From: Geosiphon pyriformis
Taxonomy: Eukaryota > Glomeromycota > Glomeromycetes > Archaeosporales > Geosiphonaceae
NCBI GenBank assembly: GCA_016748015.1
Contig: JAAOMT010000786.1
Coordinates: 442,034-506,033, forward strand
Length of the DNA stretch: 64,000 bases
Direction of reading: 5' to 3'
In this document: positions 24,115 through 35,463 of the stretch, piece after piece
Layout of the letters: every line of letters begins with the position of its first letter
How positions within the stretch are numbered: the first letter of the stretch is position 1
Notes under the pieces: model-generated
What the model was told of the DNA's origin: nothing
What the model saw: the letters and a program-made list of their open reading frames with translations, nothing else
Databases searched by the model: none
Program-made: the position numbers and the translations under genes

Positions 24115-27100
24115 ATGATGATGAAAACAATGGTTCCAATTTTGCTTAATATAATAATGAAATTAATAATAATTCAAACTCAGATTTAAACTTTGAACAA
24201 TATATTGTGCTCCCTGATCTTACCAAAGAGCAGAAACTGAAATGGTTTAGCAATAATAGTAAAGATATTATGCTAGAATGAATGCATGATACTGATGCAG
24301 GGTTTAATCTAAGATATCCTGGAAAAAATGCCATCAAATTAGAACCACATTTGCATACTTGCATTGATTTGAAAATAGCATTGGAAATTTTAGCAACAAC
24401 AATGATTCAGTTAGCATCTAAGAGTAGTCTAGCAAAAAAAGAAATCAACATCAAAGGAAAAATAATTGATGCAGAATATGTAAAAAAATATCATTGCAAT
24501 GCTACAAAATAACTCAGAAAAAGCCTATATCATAGAGCCAAACAAAAAGATAACACAGGCAATATTCCTATCTTTGGTTAAAATAGCTTAATTAGTATTA
24601 GTGGGAAACAGGAAAAAATTAAGGATTATAGCTAAAGAGATACAAGGGTTTGAATTCATGGGTAGAATAGATGTACTAGTTAATATGGCAGAGGAAAAAA
24701 TTGTCGACAAGAGAGAAATTATCTCCATCTATTAACCAATTTCTATTCCATCATATAACCAGTACATAGTAGTTATAGAGAAAAAAGTAAAGGATCAAGT
24801 TCAGATGTTTGAGGCAGAAGCAACACTTTGTAAATCAGAAAAAATTGGATTAGTTAATCTATACATACCAGCCAAAAACCACAGACACATTAAAATTTCC
24901 ATTTACAACAACATGAGAGATACCATTAAGATACCAGAAGGAACCACCATCAGATACTTAACCACCAAAAATGAGGACCAGCTACCAAATACCATTCCAG
25001 ATTTTTCACAACTATGTAGATATGTAGATATTACATCTTAAACAATATATAGACGAGAAGAATATTATTTGCTACAACCAGAATAATTGAAACAAATAAA
25101 CTTGGAAAATTTAGACTCACTACAATATATGTAGCTCAAGATGTTACTTAACAACTTTAATGACATTTTTGCCAGCAAAAATAAATTTGACAGAATTGAC
25201 ATAATTCAGCATCAGATCAAAACTAGAAATGTAATGCCAATTAAACAAAGAGCATACAGAGTATTACCAGCCAGCCATGAGATTATTCATCAAAAAATCA
25301 ATCAGATACTTAACAATAGGCTAATTCAACCATCAATGAGCCCATGGTCATTACCAGTAGTACTAGTTTATAAGAAAAATAGAAAAATCTGCTTTTGTGT
25401 AGATTACCAGAAACTGAATAAAGTAATAAAAGAAGATAGTTATCCAACTCCAAAAATCCAAGAATTGTTTGATGCTTTTGGAGAAAAAAAATGGTTCTCA
25501 ACTTTGGACTTAGACAATGGCTACTAGCAAATAGCCATGAAACTGGAAAACAAAAAGAAAACAGCTTTTACAATACAAAAAAGAAATTTTGAATTTGAAG
25601 TTATGCCATTTGGCTTGATGAACATTTCAGCCACATTTCAATGGCTAATGAAAATTGTCTATACTGAATTGTTATGGAAATCAGTAGTCATATACTTAGA
25701 TAACACCAATGTGTTCTCAAAAATATTTGATGATCATTTGCACCATTTCCAACAAGTATTTGAAAGATTCTGATAAGCAGAATTGAAATTAAATACAAAC
25801 AAATGTTTCTTTGGAAAGACTGAACTCAAGTTTTTGGGACATGTAGTAAGCAAAGACAGTATCAAAATGGATCCAGACAAGATTAAGATAGTCAAAAACT
25901 TTCCAGTACTAACTAATTTGACAGAACTAAGAGCATTTTTGGAATTTGCTAAATACTATTGCTGCTTTATCAAAGATTTTTTTAAACTGGCTTAGTCATT
26001 ACACAAGCTCCAAACAAAGAACACCAAGTATGAATAGACAGAAAACCAACAAAAAGCTTTTGACATATTAAAAAGAAAGGTTATTCAAGCTCCAGTGTTG
26101 ATGTATCTAGATTACAGTAAACCATTCATCATTACTGCTGATGCATCAAGCCAAACATTGGGAGCAATACTATTGCAAAAAAAACCAGATGAAAAAGAAC
26201 ATTCAATAGTATATGTCAGCCAAAGTTTGAGTCCAGCTGAAAAGAACTATAGAACACCAGCATTGAAACATTTAGCAATCTATTGAGCAGTCATGAAATG
26301 AAAAGAATACTTGAGCCAAAAGTTTAAAATGTATACTGATTATAAAGAATTAACTTTAATTCAGAAGCAAAAATTTGGAGATGATCGCCATGTTAGATAA
26401 AAAATAGAACTTTCACTATTTAATTATACAGTACATTACAAAAAAGGAAAAAAAAATGGAAATGCTGATGGCTTGTCATAAATAAGACAAATTTAAAAAC
26501 ATTTCAAACCAAAAATATAACAAAAGATAAATATACAAAAATACTAACAACTCCAATATTACATAAATACCAAATTGTTCAAGAAAAAATTATCTCAAAA
26601 AGAACAAAACAACATAAAACAACAATCAAAATATTTTATTAATTATTAAAATATACTTTACTAAAAAAAACAAAAGAAATTCAGATTAACTGACCAGAGT
26701 AATTACAGAATTAGAAAAAGAGACAATATTGTTCAATATGCACTCAAATCCAATAACAAGACATTTTCATAAAGAAGCAACCATAGAAAAAATCAAAAAA
26801 AAATATTATTGGCCATTAATGTATCCAGATATCATCTAATATGTTCTAAATTGTGATGCTTGTCAGAGAAAAAAAAGAACAAAATCCAGTAAACCATTAA
26901 GACCAATTAAAGTAAAACAACTATTCAATCACATCGGAATTGACTTAGTTGAATCATTAAGCATAATCAGCAGAAACAACAAATATATTGCAGTAGCCAT
27001 AGACTATTTCACAAAATGGCCAAAAGCAAAAGCCATTCAAAGAGCAGATGCAGAATCTGTTGCCAAATTCATTTATCAAGATTTGATCTGTCAACATAAA

Positions 27101-27401
27101 TGTTCAAAAGAACTACTATCAGATCAAGGAACTCACTTTGTGAATAGAACATTGACAGAATTAAGTCAAAGATTTGGGATAAAAAAACTATTATCATCAC
27201 TATACCATCCACAAACAAATGGGTTAGTTGAAAAGTTTAACAGAACATTGTGTGAAGCAATTGCCAAGATCAGTCAAAAAAACCAGAATGAATAGGATTT
27301 GTTTATGCTATTAGTATTATTTGCTTACCAGACAATGAAGCATGACACTACACAAACAACACTATTTGAATTAGTATACAGTAGAACAGCAACATTACCA
27401 G
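24115..27401 (+). pseudogene. Pol of A2, 3' half (dUTPase, RT, RNase H, integrase; truncated)
   Basis: Resumes A2 after B1. An Asn/Asp-rich spacer to about 24,270 leads into dUTPase at about 24,280-24,660 (AGFNLR, KSSLA, GKIIDAEY; the catalytic Asp of motif 1 and the Arg of motif 2 are changed). The beta linker covers about 24,800-25,030. RT (about 25,130-25,800) has SPW, FCVDY and MPFG motifs, but YLDN at the active site. RNase H follows at about 26,040-26,480. Integrase (about 26,690-27,401) keeps the CDACQ zinc part, GIDLVE, SDQGTHF and GLVEKFNRT, but is cut off by B3 right after RTATLPV. Stops and shifts throughout. Confidence 0.85.
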
Positions 27402-28381
27402 TGTTACCAGACAAAATTAGAGATATTGTTTAGCATGAAATTACTCTTATAAATCTTATCATTAATTAGCATATATTATTGTTTCAAATTATTACTTATT
27501 ACATTAGCAAAATATCCGAAATTATCATTTAATTAATAACCCAATTTGTACATAACACAAATGTAACCTAATTGTGATGATCAATCATGCAATATCCTGA
27601 ACTATGTAACATTCAAAAAGTTTGCCGAAATTTGTAAGAAATTCGCCGAAATAATTGATAGTTTGCCGAAATATCTAATAGTTCACAGAAATAACTTGTA
27701 GTTCACCGAAATGTATCTTTAGTTCAGTAAAATTATAGAAAATAGCAAAGTTTAAGTTTATAGAATAGTGTTACGACAAGTTGTATAAAAGAAAAACTTT
27801 TCTCTTCGAGAAAATTTATCTTACTTCAGATTTAATAATTAGAATCATCTTTTACATACAAAAACAAAATAAATATCAAATAATTCAAAAAATCAAATCC
27901 TTAATTATTTCCCTTGAAATTAACCAAACCCTACTAACAGTTGAAATTGATTAGCTACCAATTTCAGTAGACTGTTAAAGCACTTCCAGGTCTGGATCCA
28001 AAACAACTTTCATAAATCATTAGTCTTATTTTTTCTTTTATATTTCTTTTATTTTTTTTCTTTTTATAAATTATTTGGGTAGCCTACAGACGAGAATTCC
28101 TGTAGAAGAGTTGACTTTTACAACAAAGTAACTACACATTTTTAGTGAGCTTTCAGATGAGCAATTCCTGGGAAAGAATTGATGTTTACTACAATGTAAC
28201 TATACAAAGTAACTGGCATGGAATTGGCCATTCCACTTATAAGCCCAGCAGTTCAAATTATAGAAGATAATTTGAAGATAAATTCAGTTATTGAAGGTTC
28301 AACCACATCCAGAAAACGTGAATTCACAGCAAACAGGCATCAACAATATTGAAAAAAAGAGACCAAAAACCTCTGGTAACA
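27402..28381 (+). repeat. 5' LTR of B3 (family B)
   Basis: 980 bp, TGTTACCAG to GGTAACA. TATAAAA at 27,784-27,790, followed at once by a perfect small hairpin (TTTTCTC / GAGAAAA, loop TTC). The upstream repeat block is listed separately. Confidence 0.9.
27620..27733 (+). repeat. 20-bp-period GCCGAAAT repeat in U3 of B3
   Basis: Six units with the core GTTYRCCGAAAT start at about 27620, 27640, 27661, 27681, 27701 and 27722. The spacing is 20-21 bp and the block ends about 50 bp before the TATA box. Equivalent blocks lie in every family-B LTR: about 14450-14545, 23348-23445, 36476-36590 and, inverted, 42900-42990. The placement suggests an array of transcription-factor sites. Confidence 0.65.
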
Positions 28382-28383
28382 TT

Positions 28384-28399
28384 TGGTGCTCTCCCACAG
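28384..28399 (+). other. Primer-binding site of B3
   Basis: TGGTGCTCTCCCACAG, two bases after the 5' LTR. It would pair with a tRNA 3' end reading GAGCACCA. Confidence 0.65.
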
Positions 28400-28429
28400 A
28401 AACAACACAGCAAAAACAACTTCAAAGTA

Positions 28430-29803
28430 ATAATCACACCAGATACAACAACTCTAGAGTATTACCAGTTAATTTACACCCACTGCAAACAAAAATTCAA
28501 CATTCCAGACAAAATTGAAGTTGTCAAGAAATCAGTATACAAATACATTAAAAACCGCATCAACAATTATCTTTTTGGAAATTACAATATCTCAAAAGTT
28601 AGAAGCAATTTTTACAATAATTTAGCACACTATTTACAGTGAAAAACTGAAAACCTTAACAGTGAAACACTTGCTACTTACTTTCAAGAACTTAACTTTA
28701 ACATTATCAAGTACTGTGAAAAAACATATTCAGTACAGTCTCAATACTCTATTGATTTTAAATCAGAGACAGAAACAAGCAACAAAGGCAAACAAAAATT
28801 GAAGCAATACTTAAAAACCACCCTAAATACTCCAATATTACCAAAAACAACTGCCAAACATTTACAAACACCTGAACAAGGAACCAGCTCAAAACTTCCA
28901 CTTACTATCACATCTTTTCTAGCTTCACTTGCACAAGCACAAACACCTAATTTACCCTTAAATTGATTTGCAAGACTAGAAGATTTTACATTACCCAGAA
29001 GTTTCACCAGACAACAAGAATCCCTTCAAACTAGTTCCAATCTCCTTGACTTTCTAGCTGAAAATCAAAGTGAACACTCTGAGACAGCAGCAAATAAAGA
29101 AAATGACTCTAAAATATCTGAAGAAAAATTAATAGACAGTGAAAATGAAGAAGACAAAATGACAGCATACATTGCAAAAATCTCTGAATTCAATGGAGAA
29201 GACATTGAGACCAGTTTCTAAGAATGGCTTGACCAAGTTACTAAAACTGGAAATGCAAATGGATGGAATGTTGCCAGAATGTTAAGAACAATTCCCTACT
29301 TTCTCAAAGGAACAGCAGATGAATGGTTCGAAAACTTGACTACCCCTTTTAATGACTAGACAGCTTTCAAAACTGTCTTCTTAGAACAATTCACCGATAA
29401 CAACACCTCAATCACACTTTGAAATTGTTTTCGCAATATCAAACAAGAACCCTCCGAATCTGTTATGACTTATATTGGGAAATTCAACAAACTTTTTAGA
29501 CAAATTCGTCAACTTGAAACTAATAATTATTATTCTGATGCTCAAATCTTGGATCAATTTATTGCTGGTCTAAAAGATAAACTGATTAAAAAGGTTCGCC
29601 CACATGCCCTAGAAGATTTAAACTCTGCCATACAGTATGCAAAAAAATACGAAATGGCCATGGAAGAGGCCAATCACACAAAACTTGTAAATTTGGCAAT
29701 TGGAGAAACCAGCTCAGTACCTGAGAAGAAAATTGACCAACTGACAAAGAAGGTTGAAAACTATTTCACCAATCAACAACAACAGCAACCCCAAAGATAT
29801 TAA
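28430..29803 (+). other. Gag N-domain and capsid region of B3
   Basis: The first part (to about 28,740) is a helical domain with PDTTTLEYYQ, YIKNRINNY and YNISKVRSN words. It has a pattern-level counterpart at the Gag N-terminus of family A (YVNEKISFLLG, then ETFYKEL), although sequence identity is low. The capsid (29159-29803) has the retrotransposon-gag layout: AYIAKI start, IPYFLKGTADEWF, FLEQFTDNN, NIKQ, and a C-half with QILDQFIAGLKDKL. It ends in a Q-rich stretch. Confidence 0.75.
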
Positions 29804-29863
29804 CCACTCCAAAGACAAAATCAAAATAACTTTGCACCACTTTCTAATAACCAGCCTCAGAAT

Positions 29864-29905
29864 TGCCATTACTGTGAAATCTCTGGCCACTGGAAAAGAG
29901 ATTGC
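29864..29905 (+). other. CCHC zinc knuckle of B3 Gag
   Basis: C-H-Y-C-E-I-S-G-H-W-K-R-D-C, an intact CX2CX4HX4C motif in frame with capsid. This shows that the TAA at the end of the capsid ORF is a mutation (CAA in the ancestor), not the natural end of Gag. Confidence 0.9.
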
Positions 29906-30439
29906 AGAAAGCTACAGTGAAACCAACAAAATAGAAGTAATCAACATTACCCTCCACCACAGCAATTTTATTATCAACCACCACCAGCTTACTATCCACC
30001 AAGACCCCAATACCAAAGTAACTATTATCAGTCTGCCCCACAGCTGATTCAACAACCACCCACACAACATTACCAAGTACCTGCTTGAAGATTGACTTCA
30101 CAAAACCAATTCACACCACAAAACCGATACCAAGTAAACAACAATAGAATCAGTTTGAACAACCAATTGATTCCCTGAAATTCCACTCAACCAAGACCCA
30201 ACCATTATCACACTCAACCCAGTTATTTAACAATACCTGAAGAACAGAATTTTTACCATACTGCACTCTCAGAAGGTAGAGCTGCAGCACAACAACAAAA
30301 CCCTTCCTATATTCCTACCACAATCCCACCAGCCAGAATTGCTGAAAATGCCAACCTTTCAGATATATTCCCCTTCAAATTTGAAGCAAATAAATTATCA
30401 TTCTTACTTAGCAATGCAGCGGCTAATGAGCAAAAAGCC

Positions 30440-30820
30440 ATCACTGCAATGTACACAGAAGCCAAAGTAGAAGGAAAGTCAATTTACTTGATTCTAAACA
30501 GTGAATCCACTGGAAGCATCATTACCTACTAGTTGATGCAACAGTTAAAGAAAAATATTAACCAATCAGCTTAGACAGTAATCATTACTGCTGATGGCAT
30601 GAAAAAGACTTCAGTAGAAGAAATTGACAATTTTCCATTCACTCTTAATGGAATTATCATTCCAGTCAAAGTTTTTGTAATAGATGCTCTCCAGTATCAA
30701 GCCCTTGTTGGAAATGATTGGCTCCAAAAAGCCAATGCAAAATTAGACTGGGAAACCCAAGAACTACAAATCTCTTACCAAGGACAACATGCCCAAGTAC
30801 TTGTCATTTGTGGTACATTC
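30440..30820 (+). other. Aspartic protease domain of B3
   Basis: Retropepsin-like. It has an AxVEGKSIYLIL strand, then the active-site triplet at 30497-30505, then GSIITY, the IDNFPFTLNG and VIDALQYQALVGNDWL segments, and the usual KLDWE after it. The triplet is N-S-E where D-S/T-G is expected. B1 has D-S-E. The protease would process the polyprotein; as read it cannot be active. Confidence 0.8.
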
Positions 30821-31036
30821 AACAAAAGCTCCAAAAAAGCCCCGGTTTTTGAATTCAAACCAGAAGAAGAAAAACCAATAATCAAAACATTTATGGCTCT
30901 TGGATCAATGTCCAATTGGGCCAATAAAACTGAACAAGAACATTTTACTCCACACTCTGATCCTGAAACCTCTGGATGGAATATCCCTTATTCAAAGCCT
31001 AAACCAAGGAAACAATGCCTCTACATTTCTCTTAAA

Positions 31037-31636
31037 TGTAAAGACTGCCACAAGAAATTATCGTCAATGGGAGCCTGCATTTCATCTGAAGAAGAATATG
31101 AAAATCATACTTGTTACTACTGCAAGGCTTGCCACAGAAAACGATGGGGCCATCTAATAAAAAGAAGTAGAAAATGGGACAACACTCCTTGTTTGACTTG
31201 TGAAAATATGCTACCAGAAGAATGCAATTAGATTGATGTAGCAATGAGAGGAGGAGTCTGTGATCAAATCTGCCAATATGCTTTATCAATCTCAGAAAAA
31301 GTCAAAAAAAGAACACCCTTTGATGCAGCATACAACAGTGCTTTCAACAAACTGTACCATTATTTTCATAATGCTGAAATAATTTTTGACCTAGCAATGG
31401 CTTTAATCAATGAAGTCATTCAAGAAAATGTTCATCAAATGAAAGAATCAGAATATATTGCATACACTTTTGAAATCGCTGGATACAACTATGAAGATAA
31501 AGTAGAAGTATATCACCAAATTGCCAGTCACACTTATCTGACCAAAGAAGCTCAAGCTCAATGGCTAGAACAAATGAACATTAAATTGTGTGAAGAATGC
31601 ATAATGCCCTGCAATGAGCAATGGTGCCCTGAATGC
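31037..31636 (+). other. Cys-rich plus helical module between protease and dUTPase (B3)
   Basis: Three parts. (1) A zinc-ribbon-like cluster at 31037-31273: CKDC, GAC, CYYCKAC, CLTC, then CDQIC, with one stop inside. (2) About 100 residues predicted helical (31274-31588) containing KRTPFDAAYNSAFNKLY and an acidic, Gln-rich end. (3) A second cluster at 31589-31636, CEEC, PC, CPEC. Family A carries the same order at 2420-1780 (CGKKLSSMGACC, CLAC, CDVEC, then LCCHYLI and CDNCDLIYN). I know no named domain with this layout. It is conserved between two families whose other sequence is quite diverged, so it is probably functional; nucleic-acid binding is a guess. Confidence 0.65.
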
Positions 31637-31759
31637 TATGCTCTTAACGTTCCCCTACTCAGTGAAAATGATGAAAACAAAATTGAATTTGGAGAACCTG
31701 AAGCAACAGAAAAAATTGAAACAACACCTATCTATCTTATCAAAAGTCAACCTGCCTTA

Positions 31760-32191
31760 CAACTCAAATACTTCAACAACAACGGACAAGAAATAAAACC
31801 TGAAAAAGCACATGAAATTGATGCTGGATATGATCTAAGATATCCAGATAAGGATACTCTTGTTCTTAAACCCAAATCTTTCACAAAAATCAACCTCAAA
31901 ATTGCACTCAAAATCCCACCAGGAGCAATGGTTCAAATTGCCTTCCGGTCCTCTCTGGCAAGCAAAGGAATCAATGTCAGAGGAAGAATAATCGATGCTG
32001 GATATACTGGAGACATTACAATAATGCTTTAAAATAAAACTGACAAACCATTCAAGATCGACCATGCTAAAAAAATTGCCCAAGCTATTTACCTACCCCT
32101 AATTAACATTTTGGGTTTGCAACTAGTCAATCAAAGAGAACAATTAGGAAAAAGCAATAGAGGAACCCAAGATTTTGGTTCAACTGGACGA
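31760..32191 (+). other. dUTPase domain of B3 with all five motifs
   Basis: Homotrimeric dUTPase family. Motif 1 AGYDLR (31823-31840), motif 2 FRSSLAS, motif 3 GRIIDAGYTGDI containing the catalytic Asp, motif 4 KKIAQAI, motif 5 RGTQDFGSTGR (32159-32191). Every motif is close to consensus, so the ancestor was very likely active. One TAA (32030-32032, an expected Gln) interrupts this copy. The expected role is keeping dUTP low during cytoplasmic or nuclear reverse transcription. Placement between protease and RT is unusual. Confidence 0.88.
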
Positions 32192-32209
32192 TTCACAGTT
32201 CCAGTTAAT

Positions 32210-32600
32210 ATAGCTCTTAACACACAGAACAAATTCCACCAGATTTTCAGACTTCTACAACCAATTACCATCTCACCCTTTGGAGAACATTCGGAAATCT
32301 ACACCTGTCCAAAGCCAACAACCACACAACAAATTTTTGAGTCCAATAAACAAGTCTGCTTGGAACATAATATTTCGATTTCAAACATTTATATTCCAAA
32401 AAAAACAAAGAAAGTCCGAGTTACTTTTTACAATCCCAACAATTACCCCATAGTTCTATTAAATAACTTAGAAATTGGAGTCATTCACAGTAACATCTTT
32501 CAACAAGAACTACTCCAGACAGTTCCCAATTTTTCGGAAATCATTGGACATTCACTACCAAAAATCAACTCAAATCCTAGCTCTGAAAACTACCATGTTG
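32210..32600 (+). other. Beta-type linker domain between dUTPase and RT (B3)
   Basis: A stretch of about 130 residues rich in predicted beta strands, including KVRVTFYNPNNYPIVL and LEIGVIHS. It resembles the spacer seen before RT in many Ty3/gypsy polyproteins, where a strand pair ends in a Gly-X-Ile turn and then an acidic segment. The family-A counterpart (KIPIYNNTGNVISIPEG) is at about 930-800. It may be a second, degenerate dUTPase-like fold; this is inference. Confidence 0.45.
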
Positions 32601-32639
32601 TTATGGAAAAACTATCTTGAATCAACATGGAACAACTTG

Positions 32640-33640
32640 AACCACAACAACAGAGCCAGCTCAAAGAGTTAATTGTAGAATTTGCCGATATCTTTGCTGA
32701 AAACAACAATGACTTAGGAAAAACCAATTTGGTCCAATACCAAATTTATACAGGAGATGCCAAACCAAGAAGACAACAAGCATATTGAGTTGCTCTAGAA
32801 AGCCACTAATTCATCTGAGAAGAAGTACAACAAATGCTTAACAACAGGCTTATCCAACCCTTCATGAGTCCTTGGGCTTCACCTGTAGTGTTAGTTAAAA
32901 AGAAAAATAGAAAGATACAATTTTGTGTTGACTACCGACAACTCAACAGTATTACAATTGGAGATGCCTACCCCCTTTTCCGAATTGATAACATGTTAGA
33001 TGCCCTTGGAAAATCCAAATACTTTTCAACACTAGATTTAGAAAACAGTTACTGGCAAGTTGCTATGGATCCCAAAGATTGCCCCAAGACAGCATTTACC
33101 ACCCAAGGCAGAAATTACGAGTTCAATATAATGCCTTTCGGATTATGCAATGCACCAGCAACGTTTCAGAGATTAATGGATGTTGTGTACCAAAAACTTT
33201 TTTGGAAGTCAGTAGTTGTTTATCTTGATGATACTGATGTTTATTCTTTATCATTCAAATTATACTTAAAACACTTGCGAGAAGTTTTTCAATGATTACA
33301 AAAAGCAGGACTAAAACTCAACATCAAAAAATGCTACTTTAGAAAAACAAGCTTGGCCTTCCTTAGACATATCGTTAGTAAAGATAGAATCAAACTGGAC
33401 TCTGAAAAAATCAGTGTTGTCAAAAACTTCAAAACTCCTCGAAACACTACAGAACTAAGAGGATTTATAGGATTAGCATCTTACTATCGGAAGTTTATCA
33501 AAGGATTCTTGGAAATTGCAAAACTCTTCAACCAGTTTACCACCAAAAATGTTGAATACAAATGGACTACCGAACACCAAAAAGCTTTTGAAATTCTCAA
33601 GGAAAAACTGACAACAGCTCCAATTCTCGTCTACCCAGAT
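32640..33640 (+). other. Reverse transcriptase domain of B3
   Basis: Standard Ty3/gypsy RT motifs: RLIQPFMSPWASPVVLVKKKN, FCVDYRQLN, FSTLDLENSYWQV, FNIMPFGLCNAPATFQ, then YLDD at 33221-33232, GLKLNIKKC, and the thumb and connection region to about 33,640. The catalytic YLDD is intact here, unlike B1 (YLNN) and A2 (YLDN). Stops precede the first motif and interrupt just after YLDD. Confidence 0.92.
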
Positions 33641-34030
33641 TTCAGCAACTGATTTTGACTAGCTACAAATGCTTCATATATTGCCTTTGGTGCTATCTTA
33701 TCACAACTAGATGACAATAGAAATGAGCAAGTAATTGCTTATGCTAACAGAACATTAAAACCAGCTGAGAAAAACTACCCTGCCACAGAACTAGAAACAG
33801 CAGCTGTAATTTGGGCTCTATACCACTTCAACCTTTATCTCAGGCCTAAAGAATTCGATATTATTACTGATAATATTGGACTCAAATGGCTTCAGAACAA
33901 AAATACTCAGCTGAATGCAAAACAAACCCAATGGACAGGATTTCTAGCAAACTATTGATACATAGTACATCACAAACCAAGAAAACTCCACACCAATGTT
34001 AACTGTCTTTCTAGAATGAGACAAGATTAG
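33641..34030 (+). other. RNase H domain of B3
   Basis: FGAILSQ, EKNYPATELETAAVIWAL, FDIITDN and LKWLQ identify the Ty3-type RNase H, which would remove RNA from the hybrid. The first catalytic Asp of the TDAS motif reads N (ATNAS). Three stops. Confidence 0.8.
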
Positions 34031-34081
34031 AAAACACAAAAACCAACACTCAACTTAACCAACCAAAAGAGCCAACAAACA

Positions 34082-35463
34082 ATGAATTCAGAAAACTACA
34101 ACAATCTTAAACAATATTTGGAAACATTAACAATCCCAACAGATTGGTCTTCAGATGAAAAACATCAACTACAACAACAAACCAAACAATATTTTTTACA
34201 CAACAACATTATTTATCATCGAAATTTCAAAAACCCAAACAAACCACTCAGATTAATACAAGAACAAAAAAAAGAGACCATATTATACAACATGCACTCA
34301 GATCCTTCATCAGCACACTTTGGAAAAGATAGCACCACCCAAAAAACACTAGAATACTACTTTTGGTCTCAAATGAGAAAAAACATTCATGAATATATCA
34401 AATCTTGTGATAGTTGTCAAAAAAGAAAAGAAACACACCCTACTGAACCATTAAATCCAATTAAAGTTGGAAACTCTTTGACCGAGTTGGTATTGATTTA
34501 GTCGGACCACTATCTATCACCACTTAAAAAAACCGTTATATTGCAGTAGCTGTAGACTATCTTACTAAATGGCTCGAAGCCAGAGCCATTCAATAAGCAG
34601 ATGCAAAATCAGTAGCAAATTTCATCTATGAAGACATCATTTGTAGACATGGATGTCCAATTGAACTTTTATCCAATCAGGGAACACACTTTGTGAACAA
34701 CCTAATACAAAAAATTTGCGAACGATTCAATGTCAAAAGACCTCTGTTTTCACCCTACCATCCACAAACAAATAGACTTGTGGAACGTTTTAACAGAACA
34801 TTGTGTGAGTTATTAGCCAAAGTCTCAACCAATTTTGAGCAAGAGTGGGATATTTTTATTTCATCAGTGTTGCTAGCATACAAAACACTAAAACAAGATA
34901 CCACAAAACACACACCATTTGATTTAACTTATGGAAGGACAGCAACATTACCAATTAGTTTTACAGTAGAAACATACCCAGCACAACCAATTGATGAAAA
35001 CAATTTCCAAGAAACACTTTAGTGAAGAGCCTACACTCTGCTTAGTACATTGGAAGGAAAACAATGAATAGCAGCCACCCATATTGAACACTTCCAAGCT
35101 CGACAAAAAAAACAGCATAATGACAAATTGCCTCCAGTCACCAATAAATTTAAAATTGGAAACAAAGTTCTCTTACACAGAACTAAAGCTGAAAAACAAT
35201 GGAGTGGAACATTTGAAAATAAATGGGATGGACCATTTTTTATCCATGAAGTCCTAGGCAACAGATCATACAAGCTAAGACTTGATGACAAAATCCTAGC
35301 AAAAGTTGCACATGGAGATCGTTTGAAATACTATCATTCCAGAAACAATCCTGAACTATTAATTCCACAAATTGGTACACATTCTCCTTTAGTCAATCCC
35401 AAAAATATTCCCTGAAACTTAGAACCAATAGTTGTCATTGAACAACCTTCCAACCTGAACACT
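34082..35463 (+). other. Integrase of B3 with GPF-like C-terminal tail
   Basis: The zinc-binding N-domain has His residues in MHSDPSSAHFG and Cys residues in CDSCQ. A one-base deletion near 34,472 comes just before the GIDLVGP strand that holds the first catalytic Asp. The second Asp lies in SDQG and reads SNQG here. The Glu is present in LVERFNRT. After the core (RTATLPI) comes NKFKIGNKVLL, then DGPFFIHEVLG and SYKLRL, a GPF/chromo-like module used for DNA contact. It ends at 35466. Confidence 0.85.
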
